DNA of 64,000 bases from Streptomyces sp. D2-8 (GTDB lineage: Bacteria > Actinomycetota > Actinomycetes > Streptomycetales > Streptomycetaceae). Positions 18,694-27,704 of this stretch are shown here, piece after piece. A model generated the notes under the pieces. That model saw only the letters and a program-made list of their open reading frames with translations. It ran no database searches and was not told the DNA's origin. The stretch covers positions 62,001-126,000 of the forward strand of contig NZ_JAAHBP010000017.1 in the NCBI RefSeq assembly GCF_023184515.1, in the 5' to 3' direction. A program made the position numbers and the translations under genes. Numbering within the stretch: position 1 is the first letter of the stretch; each line of letters begins with the position of its first letter.

Positions 18694-18752
18694 CACTGGT
18701 CACTCCTCTCTTCAGGTGCAGTGGGTGCGATGCCCTACGGTCTGCTTCTTCT

Positions 18753-18781
18753 TATATAGCTCGGAGGAGGAAACTTGACAA
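18753..18781 (-). promoter_or_regulatory. promoter of the Hsp20 gene
   Basis: On the minus strand TTGTCA (18776-18781) and TATATA (18753-18758) are separated by exactly 17 bases, a near-consensus vegetative promoter and unusual for Streptomyces. It lies about 60 bases upstream of the Hsp20 start, leaving room for a 5' leader. Confidence 0.65.
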
Positions 18782-18862
18782 GCCTGGGCTCAGGTTCGGG
18801 TTTCCGAAGCCCGAGGGCTAGCCTCAAGATCCCGAGCACGGCGTAGGACGCAGGAGGCAGAC

Positions 18863-19165
18863 ATGGCGAAGGTTCCCAGTGCGGTGGTTGCCGCGAGCGG
18901 ACTCGTGGGCGGGTACGGCGTGGCCCGCTGGACCAGGCAGCGGCCGCTCGGCGGGGTCGTGCTCGCCGTGGCCGGGGTGGCGGCCGCGCGGCAGTGGCGG
19001 CAGCAGGCCGGTGGGGTGGCCGCGGGGGCGTTGTCGGCCGCGTACGTCGCCGCCTTCGCCGGGTCTCATCCGCTGGCGAAGAAGGTGGGTGCCTGGCCTG
19101 CCGTGTTCGGGGTGGCGGGGGCCGTGGGGCTGGTGTCGTGGGCGGTCGCGGACCGGCGCGGCTGA
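18863..19165 (+). CDS. small hydrophobic membrane protein, unknown function
   Basis: A 100-residue protein with three or four short hydrophobic segments (VVAASGLVGGYGVA, GGVVLAVAGVAAA, VAAGALSAAYVAAFAG, VFGVAGAVGLVSWAVA) split by Arg/Gln-rich turns. AGGAGG lies seven bases before the ATG. It is divergent from the Hsp20 gene. I do not recognise the family; it is probably a conserved actinobacterial membrane protein. Confidence 0.65.
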   Translation: MAKVPSAVVAASGLVGGYGVARWTRQRPLGGVVLAVAGVAAARQWRQQAGGVAAGALSAAYVAAFAGSHPLAKKVGAWPAVFGVAGAVGLVSWAVADRRG

Positions 19166-19238
19166 CCGGCTGATCTCGGTGAGCCGGCGTGGCCGACCGG
19201 CTCATCTCGCGACCGGCTCATCTCGGCGGACACAGCAA

Positions 19239-19271
19239 AGAACCCGGCCCTGAATCCCAGGGCCGGGTTCT
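19239..19271 (-). terminator. terminator after the tRNA-Gly
   Basis: AGAACCCGGCCCTG (19239-19252) and CAGGGCCGGGTTCT (19258-19271) form a perfect 14-bp stem with a five-base loop, just 3' of the tRNA on its strand. No U-run follows, as is common in Streptomyces. Confidence 0.75.
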
Positions 19272-19274
19272 CGT

Positions 19275-19347
19275 TGGAGCGCCGGGCAGGCCTTGCACCT
19301 GCATTTCCCCACAGGAAGTGGGGCGTCTTTCCTTGGACCACCAACGC
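19275..19347 (-). tRNA. tRNA-Gly(UCC), atypical
   Basis: A 73-base cloverleaf with encoded CCA. Acceptor GCGTTGG pairs with CCGGCGC (two G-U pairs), D stem GTC/GAC, anticodon stem CCCCA/TGGGG, loop CTTCCTG (anticodon UCC), T stem GCAGG/CCTGC. Gly identity features are present: G1-C72, C2-G71, C35, C36, U73. Two features are odd. The T loop is TGCAAGG, with G in place of U55, and base 37 is U rather than a purine. A TATAGT box (19389-19394) lies about 40 bases upstream. It may be non-proteinogenic. Confidence 0.75.
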
Positions 19348-19481
19348 ACTGTCCCCTCACCGGAGTTCCGGCGACTGGACGCAGATCAACTATAGCGCAG
19401 TTTCTGTTATCCCCTTCGCCGCCTGGCGTCTCCTCACCGTCCCCCGCAGGTACGCGACACACGACGCTGAGGTACGACGAC

Positions 19482-20921
19482 GTGACACGACAGATCAGCC
19501 GCCGGAGCATGTTGAAGGCAGCGGGCATCGGTATCGGTGCGACCGCGCTCGCCACCCCGGCCGGCGCTGCCGGCGCCCCTCTCGTTCACCCCGGGCTGCT
19601 GCACACCCGTGCCGATCTGGACCGTATGGCGGCCAAGGTGAAGGCGGGTGCCAGACCGTACACGGCCGGGTTCGCCAAGCTCACCGCCAACCGGCATGCG
19701 CAGAGCGGGTGGCGGGCGAATCCGCAGGCCGTCGTGTACCGGGGGTCGGGTACGCCCGAGAACTACGCGACCCTCTACAACGACATCCACGGCGCCTACC
19801 AGAACGCCCTGCGCTATCACGTCAGCGGCGAGGAGGCGCACGCCGACACCGCTGTGGCGATCCTCAACGCGTGGGCGGGGAAACTGACCAGGCTGGAGGG
19901 CAGTGCCGATCGGTTCCTGGCGGCGGGGCTGTACGGCTACCAGTTCGCCAATGCCGCCGAACTCGTGCGGGAGCACGGGGACTTCGACCTCGCGCGTGCG
20001 CGGGAGCTGGTGCTGAACGTCTTCCATCCGCTCAGCGACGACTTCCTGACCCGGCACAACGGCGCCGTCGTCACCAACTACTGGCCCAACTGGGATCTGA
20101 CGGCCATCGCCTGTGTGCTCGCGACCGGGATCTTCTGTGATGACCGGGGCATCGTCGAGCGGGCCGTGGAGTACTTCAAGCACGGGGACGGCATGGGGTC
20201 GGTGAAGCACGCGATTCCGGTCGTGCACGAGGACGGGCTCGGCGAGTGGGTCGAGGCCGGGCGGGACCAGGGGCATGCGCTGCTCGGGGTCGGGCTGATG
20301 GGCACGGTGTGCGAGATGGCGTGGAACCAGGGGATCGACCTGTACGGGTACGACGACAGCCGGTTCCTCAAGGGGGCGCAGTACGTGGCCAAGTGGAGCC
20401 TGGGCGGGGACGTGCCGTACACGGCCAACACGCGGAGGAAGGGGGCTATCGGGGGGTGGTCCGGGAGTGAGACCGCGTCCGATGTGGCCGGGGTGGATCC
20501 GGGGATGACACGCCCCATCTGGGCGATGATCGCCAACCACTACACCAAGCGGCGGGGGTTGGCGGCGTCGTATCTCACGCGGGCGGCGGCCAAGGCCGCA
20601 CCTGAGGGCGGGGGCGGGGACTACGGGCCCAACAGTGGGGGGTTCGATCAGCTGGGGTTCGGGACGCTGGCGTTCACCCGGGACCGGATGGAGGAGGGGG
20701 TCGGGGACCTCTCGCCGAGTCCGAGTCCGTCCGGTGGGTCACGGGGTGCCGGGGGCGTCCGGCCGCAGGCGTCGGCGTCTCCGGTCGCCGGGGACGACCT
20801 TGCCGCGACCGGTTCCGGGGATGTGGCGGGCTGGGCCGCGGCGGCGGGGATCGGCGCGGTGGCCGGCGGGTTGCTGTTGCTGCGGAGGCGTGACCAGGTG
20901 CGGCGGGGTCCGGGCGAGTAG
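19482..20921 (+). CDS. cell-wall-anchored alginate-lyase-family protein
   Basis: A 479-residue protein. The GTG at 19482 has GAGG upstream and gives a Tat-like leader (RQISRRSMLKAAG...). Mature sequence matches the alginate_lyase helical-barrel family: LLHTRADLDRMAAKVKAG, LRYHVSGEEAHADTAVAIL, NNYWPNWDLTAIA-like core and HEDGLGEWVEAGRDQGH. The C-terminus has LAATG (a sortase-E LAxTG signal), a hydrophobic segment and an RRR tail, preceded by a Ser/Pro/Gly-rich linker. So it is exported and probably covalently attached to the wall. The polysaccharide substrate is unknown. Confidence 0.8.
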   Translation: MTRQISRRSMLKAAGIGIGATALATPAGAAGAPLVHPGLLHTRADLDRMAAKVKAGARPYTAGFAKLTANRHAQSGWRANPQAVVYRGSGTPENYATLYNDIHGAYQNALRYHVSGEEAHADTAVAILNAWAGKLTRLEGSADRFLAAGLYGYQFANAAELVREHGDFDLARARELVLNVFHPLSDDFLTRHNGAVVTNYWPNWDLTAIACVLATGIFCDDRGIVERAVEYFKHGDGMGSVKHAIPVVHEDGLGEWVEAGRDQGHALLGVGLMGTVCEMAWNQGIDLYGYDDSRFLKGAQYVAKWSLGGDVPYTANTRRKGAIGGWSGSETASDVAGVDPGMTRPIWAMIANHYTKRRGLAASYLTRAAAKAAPEGGGGDYGPNSGGFDQLGFGTLAFTRDRMEEGVGDLSPSPSPSGGSRGAGGVRPQASASPVAGDDLAATGSGDVAGWAAAAGIGAVAGGLLLLRRRDQVRRGPGE

Positions 20922-21024
20922 CGGCTGGGGCGTTGCGGGGGCCGCGGGGCGGGGCGGCGGCGGTGGGGTGGCTCACCCGTAGCCGCAGCGTGCCGGCACC
21001 TTGCTCGCGCGCCCGCGGTCCCTC

Positions 21025-21136
21025 ACCCGTGGCCGTGGGGCGTCGACCGTCGGCTCGCGTGATCGCCCGCGGCCGCGAGGCTGTGACAGTCGGGCCATCC
21101 ACCCGCGGCCGCGAGGCTACGGCAGTCGGTCGCCCG
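21025..21136. repeat. degenerate tandem repeat in a 490-base gene-free gap
   Basis: Three units of about 36-40 bases begin at roughly 21025, 21065 and 21101, sharing CCCGYGGCCGYGRGGC followed by a GACNGTCGG-like tail. No credible gene lies between 20922 and 21411; the open frames there are compositional. The remainder is GC-rich with no other clear structure. Confidence 0.5.
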
Positions 21137-21411
21137 CCCCCGGCGGCGAGGCGCTGCTCCTTGGGGCGGGTTGCACCCCCTGCGGCCCGACTGGCCACGG
21201 CCAGGGCCGGTACGCCACCCGGCGACCCGCCCGGGCCATCCAGTGCGCACCCCGCACCGGCAGAAGCGGCCGCCCGCGGCCAAGCAGCCGCAGGCGGACA
21301 GCACCGTGCGAGCGCGGCAACTGCTCCGCGCTCGCACGTGCCGTCAGCCGCCGGGTGGACCGTGGCCGCACTCCGGGCGTCGGACCCGGGCGTCGGACCC
21401 GGCGGTCCGCC

Positions 21412-22941
21412 CTACGCCGTCGCCGCCCGAGTCCCCTCCGCATCGGGCCCGCCCTCGGGACCACCCTTGGAATCGTCGGCCGTCCCGCCGCCCGCCGCCG
21501 TCAGCGGCCTGGCGATGTCCTCCAGGGAGCGGCGTTCCGCCTTCACCGCCAGGAGGGCCGCCACCAGGCCCGCCAGGCACATCAGCGTCGCGCCGATCGA
21601 GAAGGCGAGGACCGTGTCGCCGACGACACCGGATTCCGTGAGCTTGGCGAACAGGAGCGGGCCGCTGATGCCGCCGGCGGCCGTGCCGATGGCGTAGAAG
21701 AACGCGATCGACATGGCGCGGGTCTCCATCGGGAAGACCTCGGAGACCGTCAGGTAGGCGCTGGAGGCGCCGGCCGAGGCGAAGAACAGGACCGCGCACC
21801 AGCAGGCCGTCATCGTGTTCGCGCTGAGGGAGCCCTGGTCGAAGAGCCAGGCCGTGCCGAAGAGGAGCAGGCCCGAGACGAGGTAGGTGCCGGAGATCAT
21901 GATGCGGCGGCCGACCGTGTCGAAGAGCTTGCCGAGGAGCAGCGGGCCGAAGAAGTTGCCGATGGCGATGACGGCGAAGTAGTAGCCGGTGTTGCCGCTC
22001 GGGACGTCGAAGAACGTCGTCAGGATCGCGCCGAAGCCGAAGGTGATCGCGTTGTAGAGGAACGCCTGGCCGATGAAGAGGGAGAAGCCGAGGACGGCGC
22101 GCCTGCGGTAGTCGGAGAAGACCGTGCGGCCGATCTCCAGGAAGGAGACGCTGCGGCGCTGGTGGATGGTGATCTCGCCCTCGGGGCGCGGCAGCGGATC
22201 GTCCCGCTCCTCCTCGACCTTGCGTTCGATGGTGGAGACGATGCGTTCGGCTTCGTCGTCGCGGCCGTGCATCAGGAGCCAGCGCGGGCTTTCGGGGACG
22301 TGCCGGCGGACGAGGAGGATCACCAGGGCGAGGACCGCGCCGAGCGCGAAGGTGAGGCGCCAGCCGACGTTCGCCGCGAAGAGGTCGGTGTCCAGCGCGA
22401 CGATCGACAGCAGCGAGCCGAAGACCGCGCCCAGCCAGAAACTGCCGTTGATCATCAGGTCGGTGCGGCCGCGGTACTCCTTGGGGATCAGCTCGTCGAT
22501 CGCGGAGTTGATGGCCGCGTACTCGCCGCCGATGCCGAAGCCGGTGAGGAAGCGGAAGAGGAAGAACCACCAGGTGTCGAAGGAGATCGCGGTGAGGGCC
22601 GTGGCCCCCAGATACACCGCGAGGGTGATCATGAAGAGCTTCTTGCGCCCCGACTTGTCGGTCAGGCGGCCCCAGAAGAGGGCGCCCAGGCAGGCGCCCG
22701 CCACGTACAGGGCTGCCGCCATGCCGGTGACCTCGCCGGAGGTGATGGGCAGGCCGCTGCCGGGTTCCGACAGGCGGCTCGCGATGTTGCCGACGACGGT
22801 GACTTCGAGACCGTCGAGGATCCACACGGTGCCGAGGCCGATGACGATCGTCCAGTGCCAGCGCGACCACGGGAGGCGGTCGAGGCGGGCGGGGATGTCG
22901 GTGGTGATGGTGCGGCCGTTACCGGCTTGGGCGATGGTCAT
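21412..22941 (-). CDS. MFS transporter, sugar-porter-like
   Basis: A 509-residue protein with 12 predicted membrane segments. Family signatures: GRLTDKSGRKKLF between segments 2 and 3, RFLTGFGIGGEYAAINSAIDEL, and a long central loop (about 225-275) rich in charged residues, with PESPRWLLMHGRDDEAERI just before it. This pattern matches the sugar porter/metabolite:H+ symporter group. ATG 22941 has GGAGGGAG five bases upstream and is preferred over 22956. The substrate is unknown. Confidence 0.85.
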   Translation of the reverse strand: MTIAQAGNGRTITTDIPARLDRLPWSRWHWTIVIGLGTVWILDGLEVTVVGNIASRLSEPGSGLPITSGEVTGMAAALYVAGACLGALFWGRLTDKSGRKKLFMITLAVYLGATALTAISFDTWWFFLFRFLTGFGIGGEYAAINSAIDELIPKEYRGRTDLMINGSFWLGAVFGSLLSIVALDTDLFAANVGWRLTFALGAVLALVILLVRRHVPESPRWLLMHGRDDEAERIVSTIERKVEEERDDPLPRPEGEITIHQRRSVSFLEIGRTVFSDYRRRAVLGFSLFIGQAFLYNAITFGFGAILTTFFDVPSGNTGYYFAVIAIGNFFGPLLLGKLFDTVGRRIMISGTYLVSGLLLFGTAWLFDQGSLSANTMTACWCAVLFFASAGASSAYLTVSEVFPMETRAMSIAFFYAIGTAAGGISGPLLFAKLTESGVVGDTVLAFSIGATLMCLAGLVAALLAVKAERRSLEDIARPLTAAGGGTADDSKGGPEGGPDAEGTRAATA

Positions 22942-23014
22942 GGGCTCCCTCCGCATCGAGCGAACCCGGACCTAGTGCCCTGAGCGGTTTCTCCTACGCC
23001 CTGTGCTGCCTTCC

Positions 23015-24358
23015 TCACGCCCCCAGCGCGTGCGACACCGTGTAGATCAGCAGGCCGGCCAGGGAGCCGACCACCGTGCCGTTGATACGGATGAACTGAA
23101 GGTCGCGGCCGATGTTGGCCTCGATCTTCCGCGTGGTGTGCTCGGCGTCCCAGCTCGCCACCGTGTCGGTGATCAGGGAGGTGATCTCCGTGCGGTAGGT
23201 GGTGACGACGTAGACGGCCGCGCCCTCCACCCACCCGTCGACCTTGTCCTGCACCTTGCGCTCGGCCGCCATCCGGGAGCCCAGCGACAGCAGCGACGCC
23301 CGCACGCGCAGCCGCAGTTCGCTGCGCTCGTCCTCGGCCGCCGCGACGATCATGGATCGTACGGCCGTCCACGCGCTGGCGATGAGGTCCTGGACCTCGC
23401 CGCGGCCCAGCACCTCGCCCTTGAGCCGCTCGATCCGGGCGCGGGTGTCGGTGTCGGACTGGAGGTCGGAGGCGAAGTCGGTGAGGAAGCGGTCGAGGGC
23501 GCCGCGCGCGGGATGGCCGGGCATGTCGCGCATCTCGGTGACGAAGCGCAGCAGTTCCTTGTAGACGCGCTCGCCGACCTTCTTGTCGACGAACTTCGGG
23601 GTCCAGCCGGGGGCGCCGCCCTGCACGGCGTCCATCACGGAGTCGCTGTGCAGCACGAGCCAGTCGTGGGCGCGGGTGACGACGAGGTCGACCACGCGCT
23701 TGTGGCCGCCGTCGGCGACGACCTTCTCCAGCATCTTGCCGATGCCGGGCCCGATCTCCTGGGCATTGGCGCGGCGGGTGATGGCCTCGCCGACCACGGC
23801 CTGTACGTCGGAGTCGCGCAGGACCGTCAGGGCGCCGCGCAGGGCGGTGGACAGCTCGGCGGTGACCCGGTCGGCGTGTTCGGGGACCGCGAGCCAGGCG
23901 CCGAGGCGGCTGCCGATGCCGACGGCGCGCAGCCGCTGCCGTACGACGTCCTCGGAGAGGAAGTTCTCGCCGACGAACTCGCCCAGGGAGACGCCGAGCT
24001 GGTCCTTCTTGGTGGGGATGATCGCGGTGTGCGGGATGGGGATGCCGAGCGGATGCCGGAAGAGGGCGGTGACGGCGAACCAGTCGGCGAGCGCGCCGAC
24101 CATGCCCGCCTCGGCGGCCGCGGCGACATAACCCGCCCAGGGGCCGGCGCCGGAGTTCTGCGCCCACTTGGCGAGGACGTAGACCAGGGCGACGAACAAC
24201 AGCAGACCGGTGGCGGTGAGCTTCATCTGCCGCACGCCGCGCTGTTTCTCCTCGTCCGCCGGGCTGAAGGTCGTCATCGCACGGTTCACGGCGACGCCGG
24301 GGCGGGCATGCTGCCCTCCGACATCGGTGCCCTTTTGTGCTGCTTTCGTCCGTTCCAT
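23015..24358 (-). CDS. DUF445-family membrane protein
   Basis: A 447-residue protein. A first membrane segment (LTATGLLLFVALVYVLA) is followed by GMVGALADWFAVTALFRHPLGIPIPHTAIIP, the hallmark of DUF445/YjiN proteins, then a long helical region and a C-terminal segment (GTVVGSLAGLLIYTV). Function is unknown. Start ATG 24358 was chosen for the GGTGGAG five bases upstream and typical family length; the frame extends 102 bases further upstream. Confidence 0.8.
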   Translation of the reverse strand: MERTKAAQKGTDVGGQHARPGVAVNRAMTTFSPADEEKQRGVRQMKLTATGLLLFVALVYVLAKWAQNSGAGPWAGYVAAAAEAGMVGALADWFAVTALFRHPLGIPIPHTAIIPTKKDQLGVSLGEFVGENFLSEDVVRQRLRAVGIGSRLGAWLAVPEHADRVTAELSTALRGALTVLRDSDVQAVVGEAITRRANAQEIGPGIGKMLEKVVADGGHKRVVDLVVTRAHDWLVLHSDSVMDAVQGGAPGWTPKFVDKKVGERVYKELLRFVTEMRDMPGHPARGALDRFLTDFASDLQSDTDTRARIERLKGEVLGRGEVQDLIASAWTAVRSMIVAAAEDERSELRLRVRASLLSLGSRMAAERKVQDKVDGWVEGAAVYVVTTYRTEITSLITDTVASWDAEHTTRKIEANIGRDLQFIRINGTVVGSLAGLLIYTVSHALGA

Positions 24359-24552
24359 CCGCTCCACCCGCTTGGTGATCCCGCACACATTGTCCCTTCC
24401 TGACCGACTCCTGGAACGGAACAGGAGTTCCCGGCGTCTGTCGGGAGGGGGTAATGCCATGGGGTCCTGTGAGCTCCCCCCGGCCCATGCCGCATCATGG
24501 GCACATCAGATCGGAGCTTTGGGCTCCCATCGCCCGAGGAGAACTGAACAGC

Positions 24553-25887
24553 ATGACCCGAGGACGTGGCTACGCCCTCCTGGCCCTGGTCGTCGCAGCG
24601 ATCGTGGCCCTTTCCACCGCCATATACGTCGGCGTGGGGTCCGACGACGGCATGCGCAACCGGAACGCCCTCGGCGACGGCCGCGCCCCTCACAACTCCG
24701 CCGCTCCCGCCTCCACCGGCACCTGGGTCGGCACCTGGTCCACATCTCCCTCCGCCGCCGAACCCGGCACCGAGACCACGGGCATGGCGGACCGTTCGGT
24801 ACGCAACATCGTCCACACCAGCGTCGGCGGTACGAGTGCCCGCGTGACGCTGTCCAATCTCTACGGCCAGTCGCCGCTGAGCATCACGCGGGCGACGATC
24901 GCCGTCTCCGCGGGCAGCGGTACGGCGGCGGCACTCGCGGACACCATGCGGCAGCTGACCTTCAGCGGCGGCCCCACGGTCGTCATCCCGCCCGGCCGTC
25001 AGGTGATGAGCGACGCGGTCCGGGTCCTCATTCCGCACGACTCCGACGTCCTGATCACCACGTACTCACCGACCAGCTCCGGCCCGGTCACCTACCACCG
25101 GCACGCCCGGCAGGTCTCCTACGTCGCCCAGGGCGACCACGCGCAGGACACGACGGGCACGCCCTACGCCGAGCGGACCGGGTCCTGGCGGTACCTGACC
25201 GCGCTGGACGTGCTGAGTAACGAGTCCGAGGGCACGGTCGTCGTCCTCGGCGACTCGCTGACGGACGGCATCACCTCCACGCCGGGCACCAACAGCCGGT
25301 GGACCGACGTGCTGTCCGACCGGCTGCGCTCCGAGATCGCGGCCGGGCGGGAGCTGCCCCGCTACAGCGTCGTCAACCAGGGCATCAGCGGCAACCAGGT
25401 CCTCGCCGACGGGCTGGGCCGCCCCGCGGACAACCCCAGCGGCCTGAACCGCTTCGGGCGGGACGTGCTGGAGCGGACGAACGTCAAGGTCGTCGTCATC
25501 GACCTCGGCGTCAACGACATCCTGCGCAACCCGCGGCTCGCCGACCCGAACGCGATCCTCGCCGGGCTGCGCACGCTCGTCGGGCAGGCCCACGCGCGAG
25601 GCGTGAAGGTGGTCGGGGCGACCCTGATGCCGTTCTACGGGCACCGCGGGTACACGGAGGCCCGGGAAGCGGTACGCCAGACGATCAACGCGGAGATCCG
25701 CGCCGGACGGGTGTACGACGCCGTGGCCGACTTCGACCAGGCGCTGCGTGATCCGTACGACCCGCGGCGGCTTCGGTCCGACTACGACTCCGGAGACCAC
25801 CTGCACCCCAGCGACCTGGGGTACGCGCGGATGGCGGAGTCCTTCGACCTGGAGACGCTGAAGGGGTCGGCACCGGCGGAGCTGTAG
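24553..25887 (+). CDS. secreted SGNH/GDSL hydrolase
   Basis: A 444-residue protein with an N-terminal membrane/signal segment (YALLALVVAAIVALSTAIYVG). Blocks are clear: GDSLTDG (block I Ser), GISGNQVL (block II), LGVNDIL (block III) and DHLHPSDLGYARMA (block V Asp-x-x-His). It is probably an exported esterase or lipase acting on acylated carbohydrate or lipid; about 130 residues before block I form a beta-rich domain. GAGGAGA lies ten bases upstream of the ATG. Confidence 0.85.
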   Translation: MTRGRGYALLALVVAAIVALSTAIYVGVGSDDGMRNRNALGDGRAPHNSAAPASTGTWVGTWSTSPSAAEPGTETTGMADRSVRNIVHTSVGGTSARVTLSNLYGQSPLSITRATIAVSAGSGTAAALADTMRQLTFSGGPTVVIPPGRQVMSDAVRVLIPHDSDVLITTYSPTSSGPVTYHRHARQVSYVAQGDHAQDTTGTPYAERTGSWRYLTALDVLSNESEGTVVVLGDSLTDGITSTPGTNSRWTDVLSDRLRSEIAAGRELPRYSVVNQGISGNQVLADGLGRPADNPSGLNRFGRDVLERTNVKVVVIDLGVNDILRNPRLADPNAILAGLRTLVGQAHARGVKVVGATLMPFYGHRGYTEAREAVRQTINAEIRAGRVYDAVADFDQALRDPYDPRRLRSDYDSGDHLHPSDLGYARMAESFDLETLKGSAPAEL

Positions 25888-25957
25888 TCCCGCCCCGTCC
25901 CCTCCCGTCCCGTGCCCGTCGCCTGTCCGCAGGCGGCGGGCACACGGCTGCCGGGGC

Positions 25958-26683
25958 TCAGAGCTCCCCGTGCCCATGTGGCCGCCGCGGCTCGTCCAAC
26001 TCCCGACGGCCCGCCCGCCCCTCCAGCTTCTCCTGGCGCCGCTCCTCCCGGATCCGCAGCTTCTCCGCCCGGGTCAGCTTCCGCTGGACCCCGACGCCGC
26101 CCCACAGCGCGAACCCGGTCACGATCACCCTCGGGGCGCCCGGCTCCCCGGGCACGCCCTCCTCGCGGTGGTCGAAGCCGCCCATGATGCCGATGCCGCG
26201 GACGACGACCTCGACCCCGGGCGGCACGATCACATCCACCCCGCCCATGATCGCGATGGCGTTGATCTCGACCTCGCGGTCCGCGAAGTCCGCCTCGCGC
26301 AGGTCGATCTCCCCGCCGCCCCAGAAGGCGAAGCAGGTGAACCGCCGGGGCATCGTCCAGCGCCCCTTGCGCTGGAAGCCGGACATCACCGCGACGGCCC
26401 ACGTGGAGGACCCCTCACCGCCGACGATCCGCCCGGACCAGTCCGTTCCGGCGGCGGGATCCTTCGTCAGGGACACCGGCGGCCCGGTGACACCCGGAAC
26501 CGGCAGGTCCCGGGTGATCGGCGCCAGTTCCCCGTACGTCCGCGCCTTGTACGTCGCGTCGAGCCGCTCCTCGAACTCCTCCATGTCGAGGCGCCCCTCC
26601 GCGAGGGCGTCCCGCAGGATGCCCGCGACCTGTTCACGGTCGGCGTCGGAGGCGCGGAGGTCCGGGACGGCGTCGTCGGTCAT
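25958..26683 (-). CDS. DUF1707 protein with LiaF-like C-terminal domain
   Basis: A 241-residue soluble protein. Residues about 8-60 are DUF1707 (LRASDADREQVAGILRDALAEGRLDMEEFEERLDATYKA in two parts). Residues 95-200 resemble the beta-helical LiaF/YvqF envelope-stress domain (AIMGGVDVIVPPGVEV, GIGIMGGF). A basic/acidic coiled tail ends it. LiaF-type proteins tune cell-envelope stress kinases in Firmicutes; no such kinase is adjacent here. Confidence 0.75.
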   Translation of the reverse strand: MTDDAVPDLRASDADREQVAGILRDALAEGRLDMEEFEERLDATYKARTYGELAPITRDLPVPGVTGPPVSLTKDPAAGTDWSGRIVGGEGSSTWAVAVMSGFQRKGRWTMPRRFTCFAFWGGGEIDLREADFADREVEINAIAIMGGVDVIVPPGVEVVVRGIGIMGGFDHREEGVPGEPGAPRVIVTGFALWGGVGVQRKLTRAEKLRIREERRQEKLEGRAGRRELDEPRRPHGHGEL

Positions 26684-26716
26684 ACACAGCAGATTACGAG
26701 CTCACCCCGCCCGGGG

Positions 26717-27703
26717 CTACGAGATCGCCCGCTCGGCCTGATCCGCGTACATCTTCGCGATCACCGCCTCGATGTCCGGCTCCCGCACCGACAGGTCCAC
26801 CAGCGGGTACTCGGCCGCGATCCGCGCCACGAGCGGCGCCGCCGACTCCCCCGCCGGGAACGCCAGCCACTGGCGCGGGCCCTCCACACGGACGACCCGC
26901 GCGGGCGCCGGTGCCTCGATCGGCGGCAGCTCCCGCTCCAGGTCCACGACCAGGGTCCGCTCGCTCTCCCCCACCTCGTGCAGCCCGGCGAGCGGGCCGT
27001 CGTACATCAGGCGCCCGTGGTCGATGACCATCACCCGCCTGCACAACTGCTCGATGTCCTGCAGGTCGTGCGTGGTCAGCAGCACCGTCGTGCCGCGCTC
27101 GGCGTTCAACTCCCGCAGGAACTCCCGCACCTTGGACTTGGAGACGACGTCCAGCCCGATGGTCGGCTCGTCGAGGTACAGCACCTCCGGGTCGTGCAGC
27201 AGCGCCGCCACGATGTCGCCGCGCATCCGCTGGCCGAGGGAGAGCTGCCGTACGGGCACGTCCAGCAGGTCGCCGAGGTCGAGGAGTTCGACCAGCCGGT
27301 CGAGGTTCTCCCGGTAACGGGCGTCCGGGATGCGGTACATGCGGTGCATCAGCCGGTAGGAGTCCAGCAGCGGCAGGTCCCACCACAGCGTCGTACGCTG
27401 CCCGAACACCACGCCGATGCGGTGCGCGAGCCGCGTCCGCTCCCGGGAGGGGTCGATGCCGGCCACCCGCAGCCGGCCCGCGCTGGGGGTGAGGATGCCG
27501 GTCAGCATCTTGATCGTGGTGGACTTGCCGGCGCCGTTCGGCCCGATGTAGCCGACCATCTCGCCGCGTTCCACCCGGAAGGAGATCGAGTCGACGGCCC
27601 GCACCTGCCGCCGCTCCCGCTTCATGAAGCCGGTCTTCCTGCGCACCTCGAAGACCTTCTCGACACCGTCGAGTTCGATGAACCCGCTTTCCGAACCGGT
27701 CAA
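26717..27703 (-). CDS. ABC-2 type exporter ATP-binding protein
   Basis: A 328-residue ATPase. Walker A GPNGAGKSTT, Q-loop region GVVFGQRTTLWWDLP, signature LSLGQRMRGDI, Walker B VLYLDEPTIGLD and the H-loop TTHDL. I assign the rare TTG start at 27703, five bases after AGGGAG and two bases past the permease stop; no ATG/GTG fits. It works with the two DUF990-like permeases upstream as an exporter, probably of lipid, polysaccharide or drug-like substrate. Confidence 0.85.
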   Translation of the reverse strand: MTGSESGFIELDGVEKVFEVRRKTGFMKRERRQVRAVDSISFRVERGEMVGYIGPNGAGKSTTIKMLTGILTPSAGRLRVAGIDPSRERTRLAHRIGVVFGQRTTLWWDLPLLDSYRLMHRMYRIPDARYRENLDRLVELLDLGDLLDVPVRQLSLGQRMRGDIVAALLHDPEVLYLDEPTIGLDVVSKSKVREFLRELNAERGTTVLLTTHDLQDIEQLCRRVMVIDHGRLMYDGPLAGLHEVGESERTLVVDLERELPPIEAPAPARVVRVEGPRQWLAFPAGESAAPLVARIAAEYPLVDLSVREPDIEAVIAKMYADQAERAIS

Positions 27704-27704
27704 C

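Noticed and set aside
18697-18862. HspR/HAIR operator for the Hsp20 gene
   Set aside because: No CTTGAGT-N7-ACTCAAG-like repeat is present; only the TTGTCA-TATATA promoter is supported.
20933-21697. Open frames in the 20.9-21.4 kb gap
   Set aside because: Arg/Pro/Gly-rich translations with no start signals; they reflect the tandem repeat and base composition.
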